Origin: Hydractinia symbiolongicarpus
Lineage: Eukaryota; Cnidaria; Hydrozoa; Anthoathecata; Hydractiniidae
Direction of reading: 5' to 3'
NCBI RefSeq assembly: GCF_029227915.1
Contig: NC_079888.1
Coordinates: 2,925,001 to 2,989,000, forward strand
DNA length: 64,000 bases
The notes under the pieces were generated by a model, which saw only the letters and a program-made list of their open reading frames with translations, searched no databases and was not told where the DNA came from. The stretch's first letter is position 1. Each line of letters begins with the position of its first letter. Below are positions 1 through 29,230 of the stretch, one piece after another. The position numbers and the translations under genes were made by a program.

Positions 1-2967
1 ATGAAATTTATATTCTCCATTTTTATTCACTTTCGACATGATTAACCGAGCAATGGGCGAGTCTCTGTTAGCCAAATCTTTACGCGTAGGCATACGAGGT
101 TTTCGAAACGATTTATTATCGATATTGGCAGTTAAACCCAACATTTTGGACCAAAGGCTTGATGAAACATGTCGAAGTTCTGAACGTTTCGAGTTAGACA
201 TCCCACCAGACACCATATGACGCAATAAATTTAAATCTCTTTTGGTAAAAACAGGTTTTAAAGTTTTTTTAAGAGCATCTGAAGAGATATTACTTTGTAG
301 CCCGTTACTATCACTACGCTTTGTGCCATTTTCGAGATTGTTTAACATGAAATCAGGTTTTTCTTCATCATTTGATACGTTCTTATGAATTGACTGTATT
401 TTTTCAGTGTCTAGTGATTTATTACGATTGTTGTTCCATATTTTTTGCTTTTCTTCTGCATCCTTTTTATGGTCAGTTTCCCTCTCTCTTTTTTCACTAG
501 AGTCTATACTCTGTGAATCTCGATGAGTCTGTCCATGTTCTCCGTTGTTACTTATATTTTTTCTGTGGTCATACTTCTCATCTTCGCCTGAGATAAGATT
601 AGTGTTATTAGCATTTTTACTTGCTCTGTGGACAGTCTTACCATCTTTGGAAGGTTGAATTAAATGCGCATTTTTCAGCATTAGGTCATTATCGGTAGAA
701 ATATTTGCAGGATGCATGGATTCTCTGTTGATGCTGGAGCTATTATGATTATCTTTTGTATTACTTGAAGACGCTTGAGTATTGTTTACCGTTTTATTAA
801 AGGACGTGTGGCCATTATTTTGATTATCTTCTACTGTTCCGAACAATGTGACATTGTCGTGAACAGCAGTGATTGCAGAACTAGTCTTATTAGAAAGAGG
901 CGACATGGTATAATTTCCAGCAGAGACAGTGCTATTTTGTGGCATATTAATTGTCCTTGTAGTACTGTTAGACGTACTTGTGTCAGTATTATTGACAACA
1001 GTGTCATTGCGCGTGAAGTTAATACTAGGAAGTGTATTATTAAGTAATGAAATATTCTTGTAAGTTTCAGACATAGTTGGCATTCCACTGAAGTTCGCAG
1101 AAATCGTCTTAAAAGTGGTACTATTTTGGTGTTCTGACATGGACGCATTAATGTTGGCGATACTACTCGTAATATTATGTTGAATTTCATTTGTAGTATG
1201 ATTCGCACCTGGTGTGTTATCTTCTCCAGCTATGACGTCTCTGACAGCTGGCACGATACTTATATGATTTTTGTTATCAGATTTAATAATTAGTGTAGTC
1301 CTGGTGACTATCTCAACATTATCCTTCTTTTCTTTTATTCCGCCATTTATCTCCGTATTTGTCATGGTTACAATCGATTTATGCGGTGGTATTCGTTTAT
1401 GCGTGGTAGATGTTAACCCTCTATGGAAAGGCATTGGCTCAGTCTGATCTTTTTGTTTTGAATTTCCCTTTTTCTTCTTCCTCTTTTTATCTTTTCCTTC
1501 TTGTCGAATTTTACTTTGATTTAATTTTTGTTTTACCTCAGTTACATTAACGGACAATGGAACTTGGGCTCTGGTTGCTGTTATCGAAACATTACCAATA
1601 TCCACCATGTTCTGGTTCACGCCATGACTATACGTCACATTAGTCAAATCCACTTTGTTTATCATTGTTCGGTTATTTTGACGGTGTTCAACAACTTGAT
1701 ACGAAAGGGCTTGCGAGGAGTTTTCAAAAAGTGTGGAGGAAACAGATTTCAAGTCGGAATTCGATGGTGTTGTCTTGTTTTGTTGTTGAACGTTCTCCTT
1801 CGTTGAGTTGAATTTATTTTCAGCAAGTTTTTCGCGCTTTGTTGCCAAACCAACCGATAATTTGGTTTCACTAACACCGAAAGGATTATATATCTTTGTT
1901 TGCGCAAAGCTGAAGTTCTGTGGAACAAAAGATTTGCCGGCAGTTTTTATATTTCTAAATAAATAAAGAAATGAAATATAATACTTAACATCGCTCACAG
2001 CGCCTGTTGTCTCCTTTTTATCTGGACGGCGAGACGACTCTGTCCTGATGTCAAAAAAGATACTAGATGTGCTGGAGACAAGGCTATGAAGTACATCTGC
2101 GTTATAAAGAGGCGATTATGTAAATTTAAAACAACGTTCGCTATAGAGTTATCCTAGCCACTAAGCTGGGATAAACGCACGCATGAAAAAAAATAGGTGT
2201 AACTTACTAACCTTTGTCCTTTAACTACACAGTCTGGCCATGGCAGTGGGTAAAACTCTGGGTAGGTCATCCACCTTTTTGTTGTGGGATTACAGACGTA
2301 CGCCCAGGCGGGAAGAGATGCAGGTACATAGCCTTCGTCGCATGAGGGCGTACAGTACTTCCCCAAGAGATGATCACATATCATACGCCCATTCTTTGGC
2401 GGTAAGTAATCTGGACAACACTTGACGTAGCCTACAGATAGATGTTGATACTTTTGTCAAGGAATGACTTGCTTAAAGTTTTTATGAGTGTGCCTTTAAC
2501 ATATTTATACCGCATGAGTAAATATGCCTGCCTTACATTACCAATGAAGATAAATTCTTCCATTGAGTGCCCCTTTCTTAAAATTTTTCTCTTAATGGCA
2601 ACTTTCTGTTCTAATAACCACTGTAAAAGGTAGTCATCATTTCATTTGAAAACAGTCCAAATTATTTTAAAGCGAATAAAGCAGGCCATGCGGAATTTTA
2701 ACCAGGGAGCCTTAGCTGTCCTACCACTAATCCACTACTGTCTTCCGTCAATCTCATCCCCAGGTGTGTCGTTCTCTCTTTCTCTTCGACAGATTATCAG
2801 AAAGAGAAAAAGAAAACGCTGGGGCGAGGCTGGCCTCTCCTGGAACCATAATTATACGAAAACACAAACTTTGCGATGAACTCGCAAGGGTCATGTAAAC
2901 TAACATTCTTACCATTTTTAAGAAAGAAAATGACTAAGTATGCAACAAAATATGTCAAATTCTTCAT
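1..2967 (-). CDS. Secreted sushi (CCP)-domain protein with long Asn/Ser/Thr-rich tail, 3' end beyond window
   Basis: Three exons on the minus strand: 2967-2913, 2431-2212 and 2083 to beyond base 1, with phases 1 and 2 matching at the two junctions. The start is chosen because its first 18 residues (MKNLTYFVAYLVIFFLKN) form a signal peptide that ends at a GTAAG donor. Exon 2 encodes one sushi/CCP module with the expected Cys pattern (CCPDY, NGRMIC, YCTPSC, YVC, WPDC). Exon 3 is an uninterrupted frame of about 690 codons reaching the left edge. It is rich in Asn, Ser, Thr and Lys, has many N-x-S/T sequons and a basic cluster near 1460. The tail resembles nothing I recognise. The likely role is an extracellular, heavily glycosylated adhesion or matrix protein, which is inference. 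A membrane anchor could lie in the missing C terminus. The splice frames and signal peptide make the gene itself fairly certain. Confidence 0.72.
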
Positions 2968-5900
2968 GTGTTTCCCTTTTGGATGTTACCTTGACAACCA
3001 TTTGGTGTGTGTTTATGTCATCATTAACTAAAATCAGAAGGACGTAAAAATAACATGACTGTCCAATCTTTTAAGACATAAATATGCACTAGCAGCTCAT
3101 TCAGAAGAACTGAGATTTCTCCATTATTTTTATGATGGTTAAATTAAAACTTGAAGTCAAGGACTATCATTTGGTAGGAACAAAATTGAACAACATTATC
3201 TTGAAAGAAGTCGAAGATTCGATCTCATCCCCAGGCCTTTTTTAATTTTCAATGCCGCCGCAATTTCTAATAATTCTTGTTTGAATAGCGCTGCAATGAA
3301 AGAGATCAAGCTTGCTGAGGAAGGAGAAAAAGCTTAGGTATATTCTCTAACTTCTGTTTTCTTGAGAGAAAAAGAAACTCGAAACAAAAAGAGAAAATGA
3401 TATTATTATAACATCTTAACCTTGTTCCTAGGGCATCTTTTACGTGTATGTTGTGCTAGCGGGACGACCATTACCTACAGCTCCTAAGAAGGAGCAGGAG
3501 GAAGCTGACGTTTGTGTGATAAACAAGGACCTTGCTCAATAATAATAAACTTAAACACACACGCACATAAAAACTTATCCGATAGACAAAGTGAACATAA
3601 CATTTATGCAGTGCACCAGAGCGACAAAAGAGATATTTTATTTGTATTAAGTTATGTTCAACCTTGTTTCTAGGGTTTCGTGTTTTTCCCGCCGAGGCTG
3701 CACTTATTGCCAGATCTGCCCGAGTGAAACACCGGTGTGAGGCAATAAGCCCTGGGAATGAAGTTGGGGTTTAGTTCGACTTTTCTTGTAAACAGGAATT
3801 TTAAAACTCTGATTTCAAAAAGACGTTTTTACAAATACGTGTGTTCATCAATAGATTACAAAATACCTACAAACAAACGGTAGAACGTCCTATTTTTTCT
3901 TGACACATTCGTTGAACTTATTGACACTTACGAAATTTTGCTATTTGAAAAAAAACATCGTCCTGCATAATGTGTCAAAATAAATGATTAATTCGATAAA
4001 TCCGCTGACTCGCATTAACAAAATATTCAAATTAAGCAGCCGAAAAGTTCGAATTGGCGAAGTTTGAATTAACCTTATATCGAAATACTGGTTTGTGTGT
4101 AGTATGTTTTGTTCTACGGAAAAATGAGGAGGTAAAAGGAAAACATAACCTTATTACAAGTCATTATTTTACATTCCAAATGATTCAACAAAAATAATAA
4201 GTTACCCACCTATAACGCAAAAAGCTTACAAGATTCATAAAAATATTCCAGTCAAATACTTTGCAGAAACACTTCAAACGCACTTCACCTCAGGCGTTTA
4301 AGACTGTTAGCGAGGTCTTTAACGAGTGCTCAATTGAGAGTTAACGAAGCGTAACAAACAAATATTTTATAGCGTTTATTAAATTCGTGCAAATTCGAAA
4401 AATTTAGTGCGATGTTTACATGACTTTAGGTTCGATATTTTTATCGTCTGTATCTCTGACTCAGTCAAAAAGATACAAGGCAAAAATTGTCAACTTTGTC
4501 ATAAATAAAGGGCCCTGAAAACGAGGTTGTAGTTAAATCTATGAAATTTTTGGAAAAATATTTAGCCCATGCTCGTGTTTGAAGAAAAGGGTTATTTTTC
4601 TGGGCAAAATAAGATACCCTTGTTCTTCCCCGTGTATTATTTACAATAGGTACAAATGTGTAGTTTTTATTATAAACCTGTGATTAAAACATCCGCGAGG
4701 GAAACCCGTATTTCTCGTGACCCAAATCTTCGCAAAACATACACAATAGCAGTAGTTCGAAGGGATAATGAAAAAAAGGAGTGTATATAATGGAGATAAA
4801 AGAATGTAACATGAAGTAATTAATTATCTCCCTTATACCTAGCGTAGGGCACATGATATGGCAGCCATATTCTGTTCGTTTTGCAATAACACAACGAGAA
4901 GCAACGTAACATCAGTTTAAATGCTGAAGTAGAGTCGATCCGTTCCAGGTTTCGTTATCTGGATTTATTCATTTAAGTTATAGGTAAGAATTACAACGCG
5001 TGACATTTTGGATGTTGGGCGTCAACCTTTCGATTGCTTGGTTGTTACCTTTCGCCAGAACATTAATTTTGTGTGGTCTGTCAAAAAAAGCAAAATGGTT
5101 ATTATCAACAATTTGTTTATTGAAAGTAAACTATTGGCCTTGCTTAAAAAATATTTGATTAGATGTATTTAATGATTACTAAAGAAACATAAATCTTACA
5201 GGCTACTTGCTTAGGAAAGGGAAATGATTAACAGTTTGGTCACATCAAAAATATGTCATATATTCGCATCCTGAAACCTGGATTTTTCAATTGACAAAAA
5301 AAATTCTTTTCTCGGACCATATAACAACATAGCAACATACCCAATCCTTTTTTTATCGACCCAATTTTTTTTATAACTAAATTTTTCATAGTGCTCTTGG
5401 CTAGCTAGGCTCAAACATATAATAAAATATAATTTAACATAAAATCCATGGTGAGGAAGCACATATGGTAATAAATTTCCTTGCTTCAAAATCTGATGCC
5501 TGGATCGGGAATCTGTTTCTTGAATCACTGAACCTGCAGGCATCTAATGCCTACATAATGGGGTCCCTGGATTGTAGAGCCTAACTGATCAAAAGAAATA
5601 CCTAGCCATATGCATGTCTGTAAAACGCAAAAGTGATTAGCAAACAAATTTAAGGTGTAAAGGAGAGGAAGTCAACTTTGGCTGTTAGGTTATGAACTGT
5701 AGCTAGTACCTATACACATATCCTATTAGCCTATTCCTCATTATTCTGTTCTGATTTACTTTTGTAACTTTAGCTACTTACTTAGATCAAAATTTTCGTT
5801 GTAAATTGTTGTTTTCTAGTTTTAAATAGTTAACTGCTATATACATCCATATATATTTAAGTAATTTAAACACAGTAAGAGACAGTCAAAAAATATTATG

Positions 5901-7547
5901 GCAATCTTAACGTAACATTCTTTATAGCTCTTTAAAAGGGTGGATAATTACTATAATGGGCAGAGGGAAGATAAGTTGTAGTAATCAAAGTAGGAATAAA
6001 ATTGTAATAAATAATTATATAGCTAATAATTACAACATTCATGCATGCATGTCAATATACCCCAATTTAAAAAGATGTATTACCCTGCGCGCAACATATA
6101 AATTTTTTTCCCAAAATTTTTTTTTTCATTATAAGCTGTAATAGAAGTTACAAAAAAAGTCACAAAACTAAATTTACTAAGTCTATTAACTATCTAATTA
6201 ACTAAATCTATTAACTTTTGTTTTACAAAACAAAAGTTATGCAGTGTCAAAGCGCCCACAAGCACCTTTTGCTAACCCCCAGTGCTAATAAGTAGGAATT
6301 AATTCATTATTTGGACACATATTTATTTCTCGTCACAATCGTTTCAATCATCGGGCAATAACGTATAGAATATCTGTTGTTGCAGTTTTTAAAAAGCATG
6401 AAACAAACACCCCTGTTGAACTTATTACCTAAGCTGTGGTTTTATATATATTATATATATTATTATTATATATATATTATATATTTATATATATATTTAT
6501 TTCATCGGAGCATTGTAATTTTTATTTTCCTTGCCTATGAAAAAGCTAACGCTTGCTTTTTTCCTGTGTCTAGTCTGTGGGTCAGTTTTTTTCAGGTGCA
6601 AAGTACATACAAAATAGAATACAGGGCACCATTGATAAATTTTGGTGCATGCAATACCTGAAAAGATGTTGATTGTGGCCCTTAACTGGTGCATTTAATG
6701 AAAAAGCTTGTGCTTATTAAGGATCTTTATCTTGGTAATCTTGCATATGCTGAATATTAGAGAAAGAACACTCACACTGCAGCTAAGAAACATTTCCTCA
6801 ATGAAATGAAATTAAACCAGTGTTAATTTTACACCCTCACATTTAATACTCAATATGATTACTCTTGAGGTCTGACATAAATACTATTGTCACTGCCTTC
6901 TTTTAACTAAAACCTCAGCCCTTAGCAACTCAGTTCCAAATGTGTAACAAAAACTGCACATATGAATAATTAAAACACAAGTAGCTATTACAAATACAAA
7001 TGAAAAGTTATATTTCCATTGTAAACAAAGCAAGTAAGGTTAAACGAAAAGCTTAAAAAAGTTGAAGATTTTTATGCGGTCAAATTTCAACTTGTAGACA
7101 GCATGTCACGTTTTTTAGCATGTCAAGCAGAAATATTTTGCAATAACAAAATAACACACAGACATTTTGCAAACGCAAGGCAGTGATTATCAAAGTGTGA
7201 TTATAGAAGGCTTGATTACCATCACAACTATAAGAGCAGGCTTTACATATTTATTTGTTATACATATTGCAGTTTTTGTTCTTGCGTTATTGGTAAAATA
7301 GTTGTTAGCCCGTGTAAAATTCCATAGTGAACGCCCATAATACATTTTTTGTGCATGCTTTCCCGCCTGTTAACATAAAGTTATGAATTTTACTTAGACA
7401 GGGATTATTAATTATGTGCGATTATAATGGGATTTTTTATTACACCCCCCCCCCCCCCACCCTGGTTTTTAAATTAGCAGATTTTTTTAGACAGAACCAA
7501 GTATTATAATATAAATGATCTTTTATAGTCACCTAATATTAACAAAA
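2968..7547. other. Intergenic region between divergent sushi-protein and Rab7 genes
   Basis: No convincing coding exon is seen in 4.6 kb. The open frames here are short, AT-rich and without recognisable domains. The stretch holds copies of the CTCGTCCCCAGGGC-type short inverted-repeat family (near 3220, 3420 and 3659-3768), an imperfect 12-bp-arm palindrome at about 6213-6238, AT-rich simple sequence near 6440-6500 and a run of 15 or more C at about 7445. A degenerate Helitron-like 3' end (GTTAGCCCGTG) lies near 7305. Because the two flanking genes are divergent, promoters of both should lie here. Confidence 0.5.
3659..3768. repeat. Short terminal-inverted-repeat MITE, CCAGGG family (degenerate)
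   Basis: The left end CAACCTTGTTTCTAGGG is matched at the right end by the inverted form CCCTGGGAATGAAGTTG, about 110 bp overall. It is the same family as the cleaner copies at 33298-33393 and 35546-35632. No coding potential is seen. Confidence 0.5.
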
Positions 7548-10064
<2,517 letters not shown>

Positions 10065-10387
10065 AGCGGAAAACATTTTTTTTACAATTCGACAATATAA
10101 AAACTGGCATTCATATCGATTATTCAGTTGCTTTTAGTTTAGACCAGGTTAACTATTTTTACAACAAAAAAATCACCATCTTTGTTACAATTTACTATTA
10201 GCAGCTGATTTGCTTACCTCGGGGAAATTTTTGATAGTTTTCTTTGTCGACACTGAGTATGAGCAAGAAAATCTTGTGATTTTTATGTACTCGCATATTA
10301 ACTGTTGTTCTTTGTTAGTTTTTTATACACGTTTCAATCTAAAGCACACTTTGTCAACATATTTTTTTGTTTATAATTTGTTTAATT

Positions 10388-10393
10388 AATAAA
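10388..10393 (+). terminator. Probable poly(A) signal of the Rab7 gene
   Basis: AATAAA lies 324 bp after the Rab7 stop codon and is followed by AT/T-rich sequence. It is a plausible cleavage and polyadenylation signal; the site itself is not visible. Confidence 0.45.
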
Positions 10394-12270
10394 TGAATGA
10401 AAATTTACCGGAAAAAAGTGGAAATATACGAATATATATGGAAAATGTCTTGACAAACATTTTTTATGTTCACCAGAAGTTTTAACATGACTCGTCTAAC
10501 CAGACATGCCTCGTCCATCCGACAAGATATAGCCCGTCAACCTTGACCCCAGGGCTTTTTTTTGTCTTTTTGATTCCGAGAAGGCGGTACAGAAAATAAT
10601 ACAAAATTATTTTTGTTCTTATGTAGAACTACTTCAAAGCGAAAGCCAACTCTTTATATATCAGTTTTTTATTAGTAAAATCCCTTGTTATGTCGTGAGT
10701 GCCATTGCCATATATATTAAATAGCTGAGCAATTTTTATCCAATCAAATAGTGCCGCATAACACGTTGTTAATTTGACCCACAAGTTTAAGAAATATATA
10801 TATATATCTGCTTTTCTGACAGCATTTGTACTTTTTCGCACTTTTCAAAATTTTTATTACTGAATCAGACAAATTTAATTCCTTTTTTGCAGATTTACAA
10901 AGTATCTGTTTTTTTTTTGTGCGCTTTAGAGTGGACAAATTTGTTTAAAATGAAAACTTACAAGTGTAGGAGCATAAATTATGCGTAAACCCCGTAAATA
11001 TTTGAGAAACAAGGGTTATAATTGGGTAATGCTTAGTTTATTCCAAGGGTTAGGGCGTCTATTTGAGGGAAAATTTATTTAAAATAATCAAAAAATGGGA
11101 CGTGTTTATTCAAAGGAGGCGTTTAGGAATCCGGTATAACTTGGAGAATCTCCCAGTTCTTTTGTTAAAAACGTGCGCCCAATATTTCTGCTAAGATTAA
11201 TTTGCTGGCGCAATTAAATTCGTATGTTTTATTTAAAAGTTTTTTAAGTAGCAAAAAATGAAAGAGAAAGAAATAAATATGCATTTTGAACATTGCTTGC
11301 GGGATAAATTTTTTAAACTGGAGTTTTCTGAAGTATATAATGAGAATATGTGCGCGGTTTTTCTTTGTGGGGGAAACGCTGGGGCAAGCGCAGTTAACCT
11401 GGGGGTGTCCGTGCGACCCCCGCGCACTATCATTACTTTGCGCATGCCTTGTTTTATCAAAACATAGCATTTAATCAGGGGGTCATGAACTTGTCGAAAA
11501 GTTGATCATAAGAAATTAAAGTTAAAAAAATGTAAAAAAAACTTTAAGATTGTGTAATTTTTTTTGTTGTTTTCTGATATAAGCACGGCTATGATGTACA
11601 TTTTGTTTCTACAAGAGTAGAAAAATGTATTATTATCTTCACATTTCCCCCCTGTGTTAACAATTACTGAGAAAATAGTTTGATTGACAGGGCAGCTGAT
11701 ATTATGCACTCGGTTGGCCATCGTGATAAAAATATGCACGGCGCGAAAATAATTTGTTCACGCATTCCAACAATCCTTTGTTGGTAATATAGTGTGAGGG
11801 CTAAGATTGAACGAACTCGTAAGGCGCTAGTGACTTGTAATAGAAGATGGAAGACATTCATAGCCAGGGAGATTCTGCAATATATACCTTTGAAATAACT
11901 ATTATATGCAGCTTTCTTGGTCGTACATTGCTGTATTACATCTTTTTAAAGATATAGACACAATCAATAACTTGAACAACAACAGTTGTGTTAATGGAGT
12001 AGTGTTTTAAGTGTAATGCGAGAGAGCTTTTTAAAATCATATCTGGTTCAAATTAATAAAGTTGAAGCTAACTAGCTAGTCATAGCTAGCCAGCTAAATT
12101 TGTATATATATGTTTATACTCCTATGATACTCAAAAGTGAATGTTATTTTAATGCTAGTAGCAGAAATTTAAGTGTTTGTTAACCCTTTCGATTCAAGTA
12201 AATTTGTTTTATAGAAGAGATTAGAGAGGAAGCTATTTTTGAGAGCCTTAGTTGTAACAAAGTGTATAAA

Positions 12271-12768
12271 CGTTTTTGACTGGGCTAAATAGATAGATGC
12301 ACATATTCACAAAACTAGCCCCACAAATATTGAGGGATATACCCTGTCTATTATTTCCAGGAGGGGCCATGGCTTCGATTGGGAATCATAGAGTATTTAA
12401 TATTCATTTTGAGCTACGCAGACCCAATTAGGGTCCGTGCTCTATCAGACAACTTCCTGCAACATCCAACGGCCCACACATTGTGCTGTCTCTCCAATAC
12501 TACTACTGGCGCAATATCTTTTTTGACTGGGCTAAATAGATAGATGCACATATTCACAAAACTAGCCCCACAAATACTGAGGGATATACCCTGTCTATTA
12601 TTTCCAGGAGGGGCCATGGCTTCGATTGGGAATTTCCCTCACATGGCTTGGGTTAACCCGGGGCTATTGTAACATTCATTCGCCTATATTGAATCGCCAT
12701 AAAGGGGAATTCAACCCTGCACTCCTGCACAAAGTAGGAGAGTTTAACCACCAAGCTACGTTGCCATT
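12271..12768 (-). repeat. tRNA-derived SINE with a duplicated 3' segment
   Basis: Read on the minus strand, the head at about 12765-12690 has RNA polymerase III promoter boxes: A-box-like TAGCTTGGTGGTT and B-box-like GGGTTGAATTCCC. The body follows. A segment of roughly 118 bp at about 12521-12638, beginning on the plus strand with TTTTTGACTGGGCTAAATAG, recurs almost identically at 12271-12388. This gives a 250-bp-spaced direct repeat. This is either an internal duplication or two nested insertions. Confidence 0.6.
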
Positions 12769-12781
12769 AAAAATCAGATTG

Positions 12782-12851
12782 CTTTACGCAAATATATGTG
12801 ACACAGAAGTCCTTACCGTGGGACTTCTGTGTCGCATATATTTGCGTAAAG
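12782..12851. repeat. 31-bp-arm hairpin (inverted repeat)
   Basis: The arms 12782-12812 and 12821-12851 (CTTTACGCAAATATATGTGA and its near-exact complement) pair with one mismatch around an 8-base loop. It abuts the SINE head and may be a small foldback element or part of the insertion. Confidence 0.75.
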
Positions 12852-14911
12852 TAGCTAACAACTAGGAACAAGTGATCATCTGCAGTTTGTCCTACAAATT
12901 GCAATTGGCTTCCATTGCAGATTACTATGTTCAGGCACACTTGTAGCTCTAAATAAAAAACACATTTTTAAAAGCCCATTTTTAGCCCCTATAGTTTGGT
13001 GACTGACAGTTTTTATTTTTGGTGAATGGATAAATATGTTGAAGTATATTTTAAACTATATAAGTGATATTTTCTATTTGAATTAGATTATACAGAGAAG
13101 CAAAGTATAAATGTTTGATTTAGGCAGCAAAATTTCATTGCCTATCATTCCTGATTACTTGTGATGATTGGCCAAACGCACAATATTTAAGATAATTTAA
13201 GGAAATGTGACCATGACAAGGCAGGTAATCAAGGCACAAATGTTAAAAATAGCAGTGTGTTAGCGTAACTATAACCAAAGCATTTTTTTTAAAAAGTACA
13301 AAGAATAACATGTATTTTATCGTAACCTATGCAAAAAACAGGCACTTCAAATTGTTTTTAATTTTGTTTATGAAACTATTTGTAGTTCAGTTACATGAAA
13401 GAATAGGAAAAGTAAAATATTCAAACGACTAACGAAAGTTCAAAGTTTTAAGTATGTAATGTTTTTTTATGAATATCAAAAAATTATTCTTGTAATTAGT
13501 TTTAAATTTTTTTTTTTGCTCATCACATTGAGGAGCTCTATTCCTATTGAATTTTAATAGTGTGTTAAGCAAGTTATAAAAACAGTATGACTGTTGCGCA
13601 TCAATAAATTTCTTCCCTATATCTCTTTAACAGATTGCAGCCAGTCTCATTTTTATTATTTTACTTAATGGAAATATAGCAGAAAGTCTTAAAGATCAGT
13701 CATTATCTTTATTCCACTGTAACCGGCTTAAATGAGGAAAACTTTAAGCAAGTGTCCCTTTTTGACATTCCCTATGTTTATTGGAGATGGGTACTTATTG
13801 GAGAGATGTATTTAATATTGACCAAGTGTTTGTCACAACATGTAAAGAATCTCTATTATGCTTTCAAGCAGGTGTTAAGTCCCGAAACGTTTTAAAAAAG
13901 ATGTACAATAGATTTCTTAAAGTCAAAAAAAAGAAAGGGTAATAAGCATGGAAAATTTTAAACTAAACGTGTACAATGAGGAAGGGTCACATTTTATGAC
14001 TCCAAGCCATTCAACAAGAAAACAACACCCGACCAATAAATTGCTCACCTAAGGTTACAATAATTTAGAATGGGCGAGCAACCTGAATAATTAGAATAAG
14101 TTTATAAATGCATATTTTATTACAAATTCTTTTTATCTATTTTATCTTATCTTTTGTTATCTTTTGGTTATTTTTTACTGCAAATAATAGAAAGATAACA
14201 TGGGTTTCCATGTGAAATGAATTAATATTGCTCAGGCAGACAATTTTTTTGTGGAATTGGGGAAACAATTATTGACTAACGAATTAGCATTTCTAATTTA
14301 TCATTTCTCAGAATTGGATTAGTCTTTGCGTGAGCAAGAGTAATTTATAAAGTTTCTATTTCGTAGAAATTTTACAGTACATTGTAACTTTTTTGGATAT
14401 TTACGTTGACTTTAATGCAGGGCATTTAATTAACGCAAATTCATGAAATTTACAAATTTTATGCATCAAGATATTCTCTTTTTTGAACAACTTAGGGTTG
14501 TACAGGGTTTGAACTAGAAATATAAGTTATTCGTGCCTTGTTCGTAGTAACTTTAGTGTGACAGTCATTATAAGAAAAAGGTGATTAAATGATTGATGCA
14601 AAAATAAAATTAGGAATTTTACTATTTTTTTCCTGCAATGACTTGTGAAGATGGCATTTTAAATCACAAAGATAGCATTTTTAATTGCAAATTGTCACCT
14701 GTATGTTTAAAAATGGAATATTAATTTTGACTATTTTTTAGAACTTAGAGTTTTTGTAACCGTTCATGCATTTGAGGGTCAACAAACTATTACAGCCTAA
14801 ACTGAATTACCTTCTAAATTTGTTATTTTTAATTTTAGATATGACAAATATTTAGCTTCGTGATGATTATAAGAAGAAGAAAAAATCGTTTTATTGAAAC
14901 CAGTAACTCCA

Positions 14912-29230
<14,319 letters not shown>

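Larger units (their letters stand above)
10065..14911. other. Intergenic region between Rab7 and the KMT2E-like gene
   Basis: No host gene is recognised. It contains one end of the CCAGGG MITE family (about 10528-10556), a locally GC-richer patch near 11340-11450 with no recognisable protein, the tRNA-derived SINE at 12271-12768 and the hairpin at 12782-12851. The rest, including 12852-14911, is plain AT-rich sequence in which I see nothing further. Confidence 0.5.

Noticed and set aside
831-1208. 125-residue minus-strand frame
   Set aside because: It overlaps, in another frame, the 690-codon open frame of the sushi-protein tail, which has the coherent composition and splice connections.
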